Shown: piece after piece, positions 1-8,510 of the stretch
Numbering within the stretch: position 1 is the stretch's first letter
How the letters are laid out: the number at the start of each line of letters is the position of its first letter
Assembly (NCBI GenBank): GCA_024235715.1
Contig: JACKLW010000018.1
Location: 27,447 to 91,446, forward strand
Source of the DNA: Accumulibacter sp.
Lineage (GTDB): Bacteria > Pseudomonadota > Gammaproteobacteria > Burkholderiales > Rhodocyclaceae
Direction: 5' to 3'
DNA: 64,000 bases
Notes under the pieces: model-generated
Database searches by the model: none
The model's input: the letters and a program-made list of their open reading frames with translations, nothing else
What the model was told of the DNA's origin: nothing
Translations under genes and position numbers: made by a program

Positions 1-1121
1 TCGCTTTCGCCACTGCCGGCGCCGCCAGTGAACAGCGGCGAGCCGTTGAAGACGACGGCTGTTCGGGAGCCGGGCTTGTCGCGGTTGCCGGGCTGATGGT
101 CCTGGAACTTGCTCATCATGTAGAGCAGGAACAGCAAGGCGCCGTCGTTGATGCGTGGCAGCTTGCCGCTATAGCCACGGAAGTTGGGCCAGCGGTCGAT
201 GATTTTCTTCTCCGCCTTCCAGTCCACGCCGAAGGGCGGATTGGCCAGCAGGTAGTCGAAGCTGTGATCCGGAAACGGGTCGTGCGTAAGGGTGTTGCCC
301 TCAACCACCTGACCATCCCTGTGGCCCTTGATCAAGAGATCCGACGCGGCCACGGCGTAGGAGCGCGAGTTGTAGTCCTGCCCGAAGACCTTCACCGTCG
401 CCTGATCGTTGTGGGCACGAATCCAGTTTTGCGCCTCGGCCAGCATGCCGCCGGTGCCGCAGGCGGGATCGCAGACGGTGACGATGACGCCGGCCTGCGT
501 GAGCACGCTGGTGTCGGGCTCCAGCAACAGGTTGACCATGAGCTGGATGACTTCGCGCGGGGTGAAGTGATCGCCCGCCGTTTCGTTGGCGGCTTCGTTG
601 AAGCGCCGGATCAGGTCTTCGAAGACCAGACCCATGGTGATGTTGTCGACCTTGCGTGGGTGCAGGTCGATCTCGGCGAACTGCGCCACCACCTGGTAGA
701 GGCGGTTGGACTCTTCGAGCTTCTCGATTTCCTTGTCGAACTCGAAGCGCTCGAAAATCTTGCGAATGTTCTCGGAGAAGCCAGCGATGTAGTCGGTCAG
801 ATGGCGGCCGATGTTGTCGGGGTCGCCCTTGAGATTCTGGAAGTCGAGGGCGCTGTGACTGTGAAAGCCCAACGGCCGGCCGTCTTCGTCCTTCGCCAGC
901 TCGTTCAGCACACGGTCGATTAGCGCCGAGTCCTTGCCCTTCAGACCCTCGTAGCGGGCGAGAACGGCATCCTTGGTAGGCGCGAGCACGGCGTCAAACC
1001 GACGCAGCACGGTTAGCGGCAGCATCACACGCTCGTACTGCGGCGGCCGATATGGGCCACGCAGCAGGTCCGCGACGGACCAGATGAAGTTAGCAAGAGG
1101 TTGGAAGTTTGAAGTGCTCAT
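1..1121 (-). CDS. hsdM: Type I restriction-modification DNA methylase subunit HsdM (3' end beyond window)
   Basis: The minus-strand frame from the ATG at 1121 runs open to the window edge, giving about 373 residues of an N-6 adenine methylase. The N-terminal part (MSTSNFQPLANFIWSVADLL, then LRGPYRPPQYERVMLPLTVL) is the helical HsdM N-terminal domain. The SAM-binding motif DPACGTGG lies near residue 220 and the catalytic motif NPPF near residue 290. HsdM modifies adenine in a bipartite site together with HsdS and HsdR. Those partners would lie to the left, outside the window. It is preceded by the primase gene on the same strand with a 121-base gap. The C-terminus cannot be checked. Confidence 0.93.
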   Translation of the reverse strand, partial: MSTSNFQPLANFIWSVADLLRGPYRPPQYERVMLPLTVLRRFDAVLAPTKDAVLARYEGLKGKDSALIDRVLNELAKDEDGRPLGFHSHSALDFQNLKGDPDNIGRHLTDYIAGFSENIRKIFERFEFDKEIEKLEESNRLYQVVAQFAEIDLHPRKVDNITMGLVFEDLIRRFNEAANETAGDHFTPREVIQLMVNLLLEPDTSVLTQAGVIVTVCDPACGTGGMLAEAQNWIRAHNDQATVKVFGQDYNSRSYAVAASDLLIKGHRDGQVVEGNTLTHDPFPDHSFDYLLANPPFGVDWKAEKKIIDRWPNFRGYSGKLPRINDGALLFLLYMMSKFQDHQPGNRDKPGSRTAVVFNGSPLFTGGAGSGES

Positions 1122-1242
1122 GAATGCTTATTCGTTGCTTCAACGTCGAGTATGCGGTTGTAGTGCTGAGAAGCGATATTGGATTTCAATATCACGGGCA
1201 ACAGGCAAGGCCCATTGCCCGTCTGTGTCAGATTGCGTGGCG

Positions 1243-2199
1243 TCAACTCTCCATCACGTTGCTGCAGTTCCTGCCTCGTTGCAACTCATCCAGCCAATCC
1301 CCGCTCGATGAGGGGACGCGCACATCCACCTGAAACCCCCGCCTCGTCAGCCGCTCAGCCGCCACGTAGGCGGCCCCCTGACCACAGTAGTTTGTGTCAT
1401 TGTCGCCAAAGATCGTGATCGCCTTTACCTCTGGGGGAGGCTCAAAGGCGCTCAAACCATGAGCGCTCACGCATGACCAAACCGGGACCTTAAACATCTC
1501 GGTCGCCGCCATGGCTGTTTCAATACCCTCCGCGATGCCGACAAGGCCTCCGTTTGCAGGCGCCAACCGGATGGCCGCACCAGCTATGGCCAACCCTGCC
1601 ATAAGCCTCTTAGGGGACGCCACAGGCGCCTTGGCAGCCCCGTGCAGGTAAGTACGATGAAGTGACACGAGCTCGCCACTGGGGCCCGACAGTTCACCGA
1701 TCATCGCAGGGAATGTCCTCGGCAGAGTCGTGTTGTCGCCGGCGTAAAGCAGCGAGGGATGAAAGCGCAACCCTTCCGGCAGTTGATCAAGCGTCAGCCC
1801 CCGAGTGCGAAGGTACCGCCATGCTGGATCACCAGCTCTGATCGGTCGAGAGCGCTCGCGAACGGCCCTGACGGCTTCGAGGGGGTTACGTGGCGGATGG
1901 GGTACCTCCGGTTCACGCTCGGTGAAATCACTGCAGATCCGCTCAACATCGTCTGCCAGCTCTCGGAATGATCCTCCGGTCACCTCCATCGCGAGCTGAA
2001 CGCCGTCCCGTCCCCCACACCGGTTGCAGATGCTTGTCCCTCGCCCCTCCAGGTCATCAAATCGAAACCGGTCGCTTCCGCCACAGATCGGACATGGGCC
2101 ATGCCTCTTACCGAGTGAGTCCTCTGCCACCCCCAACGCCAGAAGTATCTCGCGCCAGCGACCGCGTGCGACGTCTCGAAGCTTCGATCGCTCACGCAT
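1243..2199 (-). CDS. Zinc-ribbon/Toprim primase of mobile-element type
   Basis: 318 residues. The start at 2199 is chosen because AGGAGGT stands just upstream and the ATG overlaps the helicase stop (2192) by 8 bases; the longer open frame upstream is only a shadow of the helicase. Residues about 35-65 form a CHC2-like zinc ribbon (CPICGG and CNRCGG pairs). A Toprim-like core follows, with GIAEGIETAMAA and FGDNDTN supplying the acidic metal-binding residues. Such proteins make RNA primers for replication of phages, plasmids and integrative elements. It pairs with the upstream SF2 helicase; because that helicase is broken, the module is probably not functional as a whole. Exact family within the Toprim primases is not certain. 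Confidence 0.85.
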   Translation of the reverse strand: MRERSKLRDVARGRWREILLALGVAEDSLGKRHGPCPICGGSDRFRFDDLEGRGTSICNRCGGRDGVQLAMEVTGGSFRELADDVERICSDFTEREPEVPHPPRNPLEAVRAVRERSRPIRAGDPAWRYLRTRGLTLDQLPEGLRFHPSLLYAGDNTTLPRTFPAMIGELSGPSGELVSLHRTYLHGAAKAPVASPKRLMAGLAIAGAAIRLAPANGGLVGIAEGIETAMAATEMFKVPVWSCVSAHGLSAFEPPPEVKAITIFGDNDTNYCGQGAAYVAAERLTRRGFQVDVRVPSSSGDWLDELQRGRNCSNVMES

Positions 2200-3082
2200 A
2201 TTCAACCTCCTGCTCGACCCGGCTCGGTGCAAGATGCCGATGTACCGCGGTCCTTCGCAAAGCTGCCCCGCGCTTTTGCCAAGCGATTCTTCGCGAAGTT
2301 GCCCAGTTCTGGACTTCGACGCTTGGCTCCTCTGTGACCTCTGCAAGGTTTTTCGGGTAATGCCCAAATCTGTCGTGGTACCGATGCCGGGCCCAACCGG
2401 GCTTAAATGCTCTGATGGCGGCGATGGCGAGGAGTTGGGAGTAAAAGCTTTGTCGATAGTCTGCATCTTCAAACTCACCCACACCTCGAGTAATGCGCTC
2501 AAGATCGCCCGACAGGGTCGCGACCTCGCTCTGGCGTTCAGGCGCAAAGCCGCACTTGTCGCACACGTGGACGCCGGGCTTTCGAACGAACTTGCACTTT
2601 GGGCAGGCGGAGGGGGCTTTGGTGGGCTTGTCGCGCGCCTGTCGTTCTTGGACCACGCGCTCTCCACCATCCAACGCGATCTCGACGTCATCCGTCGGAT
2701 AGCCGAGTGCGACGACAGTACCACTGTGATCCAACAGTAGCGCCTCGGTCTTGCCAGGGAATGGGCGGAGTACCCGGCCCACCATCTGGAGGTACCTGAT
2801 TCGCGAACGGGTTGGCCGCGCCAGCACGATGACTTCCGCGGACGGGCAATCCCAGCCCTCCGTAAGCAAACTCGGATTGACCAGAACTTTGGTCTCGCCG
2901 GCGGCGAACGCCTCAATTCGCAAGCGCCTCTCGTCGTCGTCGAAGTGGTAGTCGATGTGAGCTGCCTTGATCCCTGCCAGCTCGAATGCGGCGACAATCA
3001 TCTTCGAGTGCGCAATGTCCGTCGCAAATACGACCGTCTGCCTGTTCTCGGCCAGGCGATTCCAATGGTCAACGATGTCACC
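2192..3082 (-). pseudogene. SF2 DEAD/DEAH-type helicase, C-terminal half only, cut by IS3-family element
   Basis: The frame is open from the insertion junction at 3082 to a stop at 2192, giving about 296 residues. Visible are the second RecA-like domain with helicase motif V (LLTEGWDCPSAEVIV) and motif VI (YLQMVGRVLRP), then a zinc ribbon (CPKCKF and CDKCGF pairs) and a C-terminal tail. The whole first RecA domain with the Walker A and DExx motifs is missing. The sequence on the far side of the insertion (from 7037) does not encode it, so this is not a simple insertion: the N-terminal half was deleted or moved. The stop overlaps the primase start by 8 bases, so the two were one operon. Confidence 0.88.
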
Positions 3083-3108
3083 TGACCTGCCCCCTGTAGC
3101 CGTACCAG

Positions 3109-4019
3109 CTATTCGGCAGGAAGCCCGGTTGCGAGGATAGTCGAATTGGGTTTGGCTTGCGATGCATCGGCAGCATGCTGCCGATGCATCGCGGCGTATT
3201 GTGCCGGCGGTATTCGCCCACAGCTGCTGTGAGGCCGGATCTCGTTGTAGTCTTGGCGCCAGGCGCTGATCGTCTCGCGGGCCTGGGCCAAGGTCTCGAA
3301 CCAGTGCTCATTCAGACATTCGTCGCGAAACTTCCCATTGAAGCTCTCGATGTAGCCGTTCTGCATGGGCTTTCCTGGGTCGATCAGAAGGTGGCGCACG
3401 CCATGAGCCTGTGCCCATGCGATGAACGCACGGCTGGTGAACTCGGGTCCGTTGTCGGTTCTGACCGCATGCGGATATCCACGAAACCTCGCCGCCTGAT
3501 CTAGCACTCGAGTGACGTACTGCCCCGAGATGCCGTGATCGACGGCGATGTCGACGCACTCGTGACTGAAGTCGTCGGCGACGGTCAGGCACTTGATGCG
3601 CCGGGCGTTGCTCAGACTGTCGCTGACGAAATCCATGCTCCAGACTTCATTGACTGACTGCGCTAGCTGCAGCGGCACGCGCTCACTGCTCGTGCGCTTT
3701 GCCTTGCGTCGCCGCTTCACGGCCAGCTTGGCAGCCTTGTATAGGCGATACACGCGCTTGTGATTTACCCCAGGGAAATCGGGCCGCAACAGATCGTGGA
3801 TTCGTCGGTAGCCGAAACGGCGCCGCTGATGAGCGATGTCGACGATCGCGCGGCTGAGTGCGTCGGCCTCGGCGCTCGGCCGCGGCGCGTTGCGATAACT
3901 GTCTCGGGAAAGCCCCACAAGGTGACAGGCGCGGCGCCCGGATAGATCGAACTGTTCAATCATCTTGCCGATCGCTTCGCGTTTCGCCTGTGGGGCTAAC
4001 GCTTTACCCCGAAAACGCC
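3109..4019 (-). CDS. IS3-family transposase OrfB (DDE integrase domain)
   Basis: About 300 residues with an HTH_21-like N-terminal part (GRRACHLVGLSRDSYR) and an rve integrase core. The three catalytic acids are visible in SMDFVSD, RTDNGPEFTS and NGYIESFNGKFRDECL. It lies in the -1 frame relative to orfA. The shared GTTTTC run at about 4011-4019, just before the orfA stop, is the likely slippage site for the OrfAB fusion transposase. The frame to the catalytic end is intact, but because orfA is split by the IS66 element, no fusion protein can be made from this copy. Confidence 0.88.
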
Positions 4020-4249
4020 CTTCAGCGCGTGGATGTCCAGGTGCGCTTCGGCAAGCAGCTTCTTGAGCTTGGCGTTCTCGCTTTCCAGTTCCTTGAGCCG
4101 CTTCGCGTCCGGCACGTCCATCCCGCCGAACTTCGCCCGCCACTTGTAGAAGGTGGCGTCGCTGAAGCCCCCGCTACGGCATAGCTCCTTGATCGGCACT
4201 CCGGCATCTGCCTGCTTCAGGAAGCCGATGATCTGCTCTTCGGTGAATC
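3996..4249 (-). pseudogene. IS3-family orfA, 3' portion
   Basis: This is the larger part of the HTH protein OrfA (EEQIIGFLKQADAGVPIKEL onward, followed by a leucine-rich coiled coil KRLKELESENAKLKKLLAEA). Joined to the piece at 6946-6975 through the duplicated octamer it reads MTGMRKSRFTEEQIIGFLKQ, the normal IS3-family N-terminus. The insertion therefore hit codon 10 or so of orfA. The apparent N-terminal extension into 4367 is IS66 sequence and not part of this gene. Confidence 0.88.
4242..4249. repeat. Target-site duplication of IS66-family element, left copy
   Basis: GGTGAATC, identical to 6946-6953, directly abutting the left inverted repeat of the IS66 element. Eight bases is the usual duplication for this family. 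Confidence 0.95.
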
Positions 4250-4317
4250 GTAAGCGTCCGGTCGAGACCGTCTTCTCTGACTGAGGGCGTTCGTCCAGAG
4301 TTGCGCCCACCATTTCA

Positions 4318-4743
4318 GTGGTGGGGACCACTTTGGAAACGAGTGACACGAAGAGGACGAGTCGCAAGGGCCGTCCGAACTATCCGATCGATTTCAAACG
4401 CGGCATTGCGGCGTTGGCTTGCAAGCCCGACGTTTCGGTGTCGAAACTCGCGCTCAAGCATGGCATTAACGCCAACCTGATCTTCAAGTGGCGACGTCAT
4501 TACCGGGCGGGCCGATACGGCGCCCAATTGCCGGGTGAGTGCGTGGCGGACGAGACGGCCGGTGGCACGGCACCCGACCTGCTTCCGGTGCTGCTGCGCA
4601 GGAGTGCGCGACCGGAGCATTCGCAGACAGCACCGGCGCCGCTGATCGAGATCGAGCTTACCAACGCGATGGTGCGCGTTCGTGGCGAAGTCAGCCGTAT
4701 GGCGCTGCTGACGGTTCTCGACTGCCTGGCCGAGCGCACATGA
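4318..4743 (+). CDS. tnpA: IS66-family accessory protein TnpA
   Basis: 141 residues. The N-terminal half is a helix-turn-helix of the transposase-8 type (YPIDFKRGIAALACKPDVSV then SKLALKHGINANLIFKWRRHY), ending in the usual FKWRR motif. The start may be a little downstream, since the first residues are variable in the family. The stop overlaps the tnpB start (ATGA at 4740). In this family TnpA and TnpB are needed for transposition together with the DDE protein TnpC. Confidence 0.88.
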   Translation: MVGTTLETSDTKRTSRKGRPNYPIDFKRGIAALACKPDVSVSKLALKHGINANLIFKWRRHYRAGRYGAQLPGECVADETAGGTAPDLLPVLLRRSARPEHSQTAPAPLIEIELTNAMVRVRGEVSRMALLTVLDCLAERT

Positions 4744-5087
4744 TCGGGCTGCCGGCGGGCACCCGGATTTGGCTCGTGGCCGGCGTGACCGACATGCGCC
4801 GCGGCATGGACGGGCTGGCGGCATTGGTGCAAGAGCGGCTCACGGAGAACCCGTTTTCGGGCCACGTGTTCATCTTCCGCGGCCGGCGTGGACATCTGGT
4901 CAAGCTCTTGTGGTGGAGCGGTGACGGACTGTGCCTTTTTGCCAAGCGGCTCGAGCACGGCCGCTTCGTCTGGCCGCAGGCAAATGAAGGTGCGATCCAC
5001 CTGAGCGCGGCACAGATGTCGATGCTGCTCGAGGGCATCGACTGGCGCCGTCCGCGGCGCAGCTGGGCGCCCGAACGAGCGGCGTAG
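4740..5087 (+). CDS. tnpB: IS66-family accessory protein TnpB
   Basis: 115 residues of the IS66 Orf2-like family, recognisable by IWLVAGVTDMRRGMDGLAAL and HLVKLLWWSGDGLCLFAKRL. The length is normal. The ATG overlaps the tnpA stop by four bases, which indicates translational coupling. Its biochemical role is unknown, although family members are required for transposition. Confidence 0.93.
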   Translation: MIGLPAGTRIWLVAGVTDMRRGMDGLAALVQERLTENPFSGHVFIFRGRRGHLVKLLWWSGDGLCLFAKRLEHGRFVWPQANEGAIHLSAAQMSMLLEGIDWRRPRRSWAPERAA

Positions 5088-5139
5088 AAAGTGCGCCGGG
5101 GGGCTGTTCACAGGGGCCGTGATCTCGTAGACTGGCCCC

Positions 5140-6663
5140 ATGCAACCGAACTCGCCGCTGCCCGATGACGCCGCCGTGCTCAAGGCCATGGTGAGCGCCC
5201 AGCAGGCCGAGATCGAACACCTCAAGCTCATCATCGCCAAACTTCGCCGGGCGCAGTTCGGTCGTCGTTCGGAGCGCCTGGACGAGACGTTGGCGCAACT
5301 GGAACTCTCGCTCGAAGAACTTGAAGTCGTGCGTGCCGAGCGCCAGGCACGGACACCTTCGTCCGACGAATCCGTGCCGGAATCCAAGCGCTCGGGCCGC
5401 GAGCCGTTGCCTGAGCACCTGCCGCGCGAAACACGCGAACATGCCCCGGCGCAGTGCACCTGCCCCGATTGCGGCGGCGCACTGAAGAAGCTTGGCGAGG
5501 ACGTGAGCGAAGTGCTCGAGTACGTGCCCGAGCATTTCAAGGTGATCCGCCATGTCCGCCCCAAATTCGCCTGCGGCGGCTGCGACACCATCGTCCAGGC
5601 GCCCGCGGTGAGTCGGCCGATCGCGCGGGGGCGCGCCGGCGCCGCATTGCTCGCCCATGTGCTGACCGCGAAATACTGTGATCACCAGCCGCTCTACCGG
5701 CAAAGCGCCATCTACGCGCGCGCCCGGGTGGAGTTGGAGCGCTCGACACTGGCCGACTGGGTCGGCCAATGCAGCGCGCTGGTGCGCCCGCTGGTCGACG
5801 CCATCCGGCGTTACGTTCTCGCCAGTGCGAAGCTGCACGGCGACGATACCCCGGTGCCGGTACTCGCCCCTGGCGAGGGCAAGACTCGAACCGGACGGCT
5901 GTGGACCTATGTGCGCGACAACCGCCCCGCGGCCGAGCAGGCGCCACCCGCGGTGTGGTTCGCCTACTCGCCGAACCGGCGCGGCGAACACCCGCAGGCT
6001 CACCTGAAGAAATACCGCGGCATCCTGCAGGCCGACGCTTTCGCGGGCTACGAGGCACTCTACGCCGAGGGGCACATCCAGGAAGCGGCCTGCTGGGCGC
6101 ACGTGCGGCGCAAGTTCTTTGATCTGGCCAAGGCGCAGGCATCCCCGCTGGCCACTGAAGCGCTCAAGCGCATCGGCGCACTCTACGAGATCGAGGCCGG
6201 CATCCGCGGGCAGCCACCGGACCAGCGCCAGGCGGTGCGCGAGAAACTCGCCGCACCGCTGCTCGACGAGTTCAAGCTCTGGCTTGCAGCGACGCTCGGC
6301 CAACTCTCGAAACGCTCGGCACTCGCGGAGGCGATCCGCTACGCGCTGACCCGCTGGCCGGCGCTTACCCGTTACGTCGGCGACGGTCGTATCGAGATGG
6401 ACAACAATGCCGCCGAGCGAGCCCTGCGCGCGGTGGCCATCGGGCGCAAGAATTATCTCTTCGCCGGCTCGGACGCTGGCGGCGAGCGGGCCGCGGCGAT
6501 CTACAGCCTGATCGGCACCGCGAAACTGAACGACATGGATCCGGAAGCCTACCTGCGTCACGTGCTCGAACGCATCGCCGATCACCCGGTCAATCGCATC
6601 GACGAACTGCTGCCGTGGAACGTCGAGTTGGAGCCGCGAATCGAGAACCGGGCGGCGGCTTAA
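5140..6663 (+). CDS. tnpC: IS66-family transposase TnpC
   Basis: 507 residues, full length. It has an N-terminal leucine-zipper-like segment (residues 15-70), a zinc-binding domain with CTCPDCGG and CGGCD pairs (residues about 107-150), and a DDE core: HGDDTPVPVL, a second acid in LQADAFAGYEAL, and the C-terminal IEMDNNAAERALR that is diagnostic for IS66 transposases. It follows tnpB after 52 bases and its stop overlaps the start of the next small gene. Apparently intact. Confidence 0.95.
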   Translation: MQPNSPLPDDAAVLKAMVSAQQAEIEHLKLIIAKLRRAQFGRRSERLDETLAQLELSLEELEVVRAERQARTPSSDESVPESKRSGREPLPEHLPRETREHAPAQCTCPDCGGALKKLGEDVSEVLEYVPEHFKVIRHVRPKFACGGCDTIVQAPAVSRPIARGRAGAALLAHVLTAKYCDHQPLYRQSAIYARARVELERSTLADWVGQCSALVRPLVDAIRRYVLASAKLHGDDTPVPVLAPGEGKTRTGRLWTYVRDNRPAAEQAPPAVWFAYSPNRRGEHPQAHLKKYRGILQADAFAGYEALYAEGHIQEAACWAHVRRKFFDLAKAQASPLATEALKRIGALYEIEAGIRGQPPDQRQAVREKLAAPLLDEFKLWLAATLGQLSKRSALAEAIRYALTRWPALTRYVGDGRIEMDNNAAERALRAVAIGRKNYLFAGSDAGGERAAAIYSLIGTAKLNDMDPEAYLRHVLERIADHPVNRIDELLPWNVELEPRIENRAAA

Positions 6664-6914
6664 TGGCGAACCTTCCCCGCGATCCACTGGCAACGCTCCC
6701 GAACATCACCGAACTGATCGAGCAAGACGGCCAGATCACCTTGGGTCACGTCACGCCGATCGGCTGCGTCGCCGTCGCCAACGACGAAGACAACTGCCTC
6801 GCCGCACTCAAGCGCCGCCCCGGCGAATCCCTGCAGCAACTGCTCGTGCGCCTGGACGCCGCGATCGCCCGCGCCTGGGACGACGATTACTTCGCCGACG
6901 AGATCAACGGGTAG
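6663..6914 (+). CDS. Small IS66-associated protein of unknown function
   Basis: 83 residues (MANLPRDPLATLPNITELIE...), starting at an ATG whose A is the last base of the tnpC stop codon. Small acidic ORFs at this position are common in IS66 elements of proteobacteria; no function is known. No motif is visible apart from an acidic C-terminus (WDDDYFADEING). Confidence 0.7.
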   Translation: MANLPRDPLATLPNITELIEQDGQITLGHVTPIGCVAVANDEDNCLAALKRRPGESLQQLLVRLDAAIARAWDDDYFADEING

Positions 6915-6945
6915 TTCGTCAACACGGTATCCAGCGGACGCTTAC

Positions 6946-6953
6946 GGTGAATC
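6946..6953. repeat. Target-site duplication of IS66-family element, right copy
   Basis: GGTGAATC, identical to 4242-4249, directly after the right inverted repeat CGGACGCTTAC. Confidence 0.95.
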
Positions 6954-6975
6954 TGCTCTTTCTCATGCCCGTCAT
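6946..6975 (-). pseudogene. IS3-family orfA, 5' portion (start codon end)
   Basis: Codes MTGMRKSRFT before the frame enters IS66 sequence. A GGAGA run lies just upstream. Together with 3996-4249 it restores an uninterrupted orfA when the IS66 copy and one octamer are removed. Confidence 0.85.
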
Positions 6976-7286
6976 TCTCCATGGTTTGACGGACTCCACT
7001 ACCTTTCACGTGGTACGGCAGGAGGGGGGCAGGTCAGCGACGCCGTCGAGCCACGCCAATAGATGCCAAGGCCAAACCAACCACTATGGCTGCTACCCGA
7101 GCGCTGGGCTCTTCGGAGGCAAGCTGGAGCATTTCCGATATCGACATGAAGACACGGTGTCGTGGTTATGTCGTGGCAGTCAAGGCGAGGAGGCCTTGGT
7201 CAGAAAATGCGTCGAGACCGCCACGTACCGGCCACGCGTATATGCTTTCACCATTCTCGACAACTGATGAATGGCATAGCAAAAAG

Positions 7287-7628
7287 ATGACCAATAGCCA
7301 TAGAAGCCAGGCGACCGCAGAGTGCAATGCGCTGCCGATCAATATCGTGGCGGCGCAACTACTTAAGAAGGCAGGAGTCTGGCCAAATCCGACGGAGATG
7401 CACGTACTGGCCCTGATGCGGTGGGCCGCGGTAACGGATCGGGTGGAGCACGAGGAGTTCGATCTGGGCGTGGTTATAGAGCGCGCCGTTCGAACATGGG
7501 ATCCAGCAGCGACACTGGAGGCTCTCGGGCCGGTAACGATCAGTCCGACGGACGATCCGGCGGATGCGGCGGCGACGCTGCTGACGGAGCTGTGGCCAAC
7601 GGGAATCATTCTTCGAACACCGGACTGA
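7287..7628 (+). CDS. Hypothetical protein, 113 residues
   Basis: An open frame (MTNSHRSQATAECNALPINI...) with a composition like a soluble protein: hydrophobic and charged residues alternate, and the C-terminal half is acidic. There is no recognisable domain and no strong Shine-Dalgarno sequence. It lies to the right of the IS3 end, on the strand opposite to the neighbouring genes. It may be a remnant of what the IS-linked rearrangement left behind. Bases 7037-7286 before it hold nothing convincing. Confidence 0.4.
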   Translation: MTNSHRSQATAECNALPINIVAAQLLKKAGVWPNPTEMHVLALMRWAAVTDRVEHEEFDLGVVIERAVRTWDPAATLEALGPVTISPTDDPADAAATLLTELWPTGIILRTPD

Positions 7629-7907
7629 GCATCGTGCACAAGGACCTCCTCCAGGATCCACAAGAGCTTACCGCCAAGGCCTTCGAGGACTACAGGGCCC
7701 AGCGCCTAAAGATCGATGGTGTCATGCCGCACCCGGGCAAGTTGTGCCGACCACCGTCATGGTCGCGGTACGGCCTTATGCGCGACCCTACGCGCCTCAC
7801 CTACCGGCCAAGCCAGGTGCTAAGGGTCGGCTGCGCATCGCCCCGCTCGTGTCGGTCGTCTATGTTGGTGTCACCGTTTGGCACATAGGAACCGGGAGCG
7901 CCAGCAG

Positions 7908-8204
7908 TTATCGGCGGATTGTGACCCCGTTGTGGATCTGCGGGGCCACAGGGATGAGCCTGTCCTGTCGCTTAGGGAAACGAGGGAGGATCTCAACCCG
8001 ATCGACATAGGCGGCGCTGCTGAAATCGTCGGGCATCTGCGGCCTACCGCTCACGAACGGAGGGATGTCAAACTTCGACAGATCTCGCCGGCGTCGGCGC
8101 CTCCGGACGATGTAAAACGCGCCATAGCCAAGACATATGGCCAGAATGCAGAGCGCCGCGGCGTGCTCTACAAGGGCGAGGCGTACTTGGTCGCCGATCA
8201 GCAT
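7908..8204 (-). CDS. Small membrane protein with one transmembrane segment
   Basis: 98 residues from the ATG at 8204, which has GGAGG seven bases upstream. The N-terminal third contains one hydrophobic helix (LVEHAAALCILAICLGYGAF) followed by a run of seven arginines, so the C-terminal part should be cytoplasmic by the positive-inside rule. No family is recognised. Bases 8205-8510, between this gene and the large ATPase gene upstream on the same strand, hold a weak 67-codon frame (8253-8456) starting with TTG that I cannot support. Confidence 0.5.
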   Translation of the reverse strand: MLIGDQVRLALVEHAAALCILAICLGYGAFYIVRRRRRRRDLSKFDIPPFVSGRPQMPDDFSSAAYVDRVEILPRFPKRQDRLIPVAPQIHNGVTIRR

Positions 8205-8510
8205 GAACCTGCCTCCGATGTCGAAGAGCCAATTCTGCACGCAACCAAGGTCTCAATTGGCGACCGCATCCATTGTAGGGACTTGAATACCTCGCTTGCG
8301 AAGGCGACAGTTGCCCGCAACAACACTCCGACGGAGTTGTCCGCCTGCCACTGACCGGCTCAAACTGACACTTTTGCGGCCGGTCGGAATATTGCGAAGT
8401 AGGCGTTCGATTCGTGCGAGCTTGAGGAGCGCAGAATGGTCAATACGCTCTCTCAAATCAACATTTGCCTCGCTCCCGCTCCGCAGATCGCCGACGGCCG
8501 CACGCTCGGT

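Larger units (their letters stand above)
4250..6945 (+). mobile_element. IS66-family insertion sequence, complete
   Basis: 2696 bp bounded by GTAAGCGTCCG at 4250 and its complement CGGACGCTTAC ending at 6945; similarity of the two ends continues for about 26 bases. It carries the three standard genes tnpA, tnpB and tnpC in order, plus a small fourth gene after tnpC. It is flanked by perfect 8-bp direct repeats and looks intact, so it could be active. It inserted into orfA of an IS3-family element. Confidence 0.95.
3083..7036 (-). mobile_element. IS3-family insertion sequence, itself interrupted by an IS66-family element
   Basis: The ends are inverted repeats: TGACCTGCCCCC begins at 3083 and its complement ends at 7036. 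Removing the inner IS66 copy and one 8-bp duplication leaves 1250 bp, a normal IS3-family length. It encodes orfA (split by IS66) and orfB with a DDE catalytic triad. Flanking bases (ACC before 3083, GCG after 7036) do not form a target duplication, in agreement with the missing helicase N-terminus: the outer element has probably been involved in an adjacent deletion or recombination. Confidence 0.85.

Noticed and set aside
96-923. 275-codon plus-strand frame
   Set aside because: Antisense of hsdM, whose minus-strand product has clear methylase motifs.
4900-6693. 597-codon minus-strand frame
   Set aside because: Antisense of IS66 tnpC, which carries diagnostic transposase motifs.
3083-7036. 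Target-site duplication for the outer IS3 element
   Set aside because: Bases beside the two ends (ACC and GCG) do not match at 3 or 4 positions.
7878-8354. 158-codon plus-strand frame
   Set aside because: Overlaps a minus-strand frame with a good ribosome site and a textbook transmembrane segment, which I prefer.
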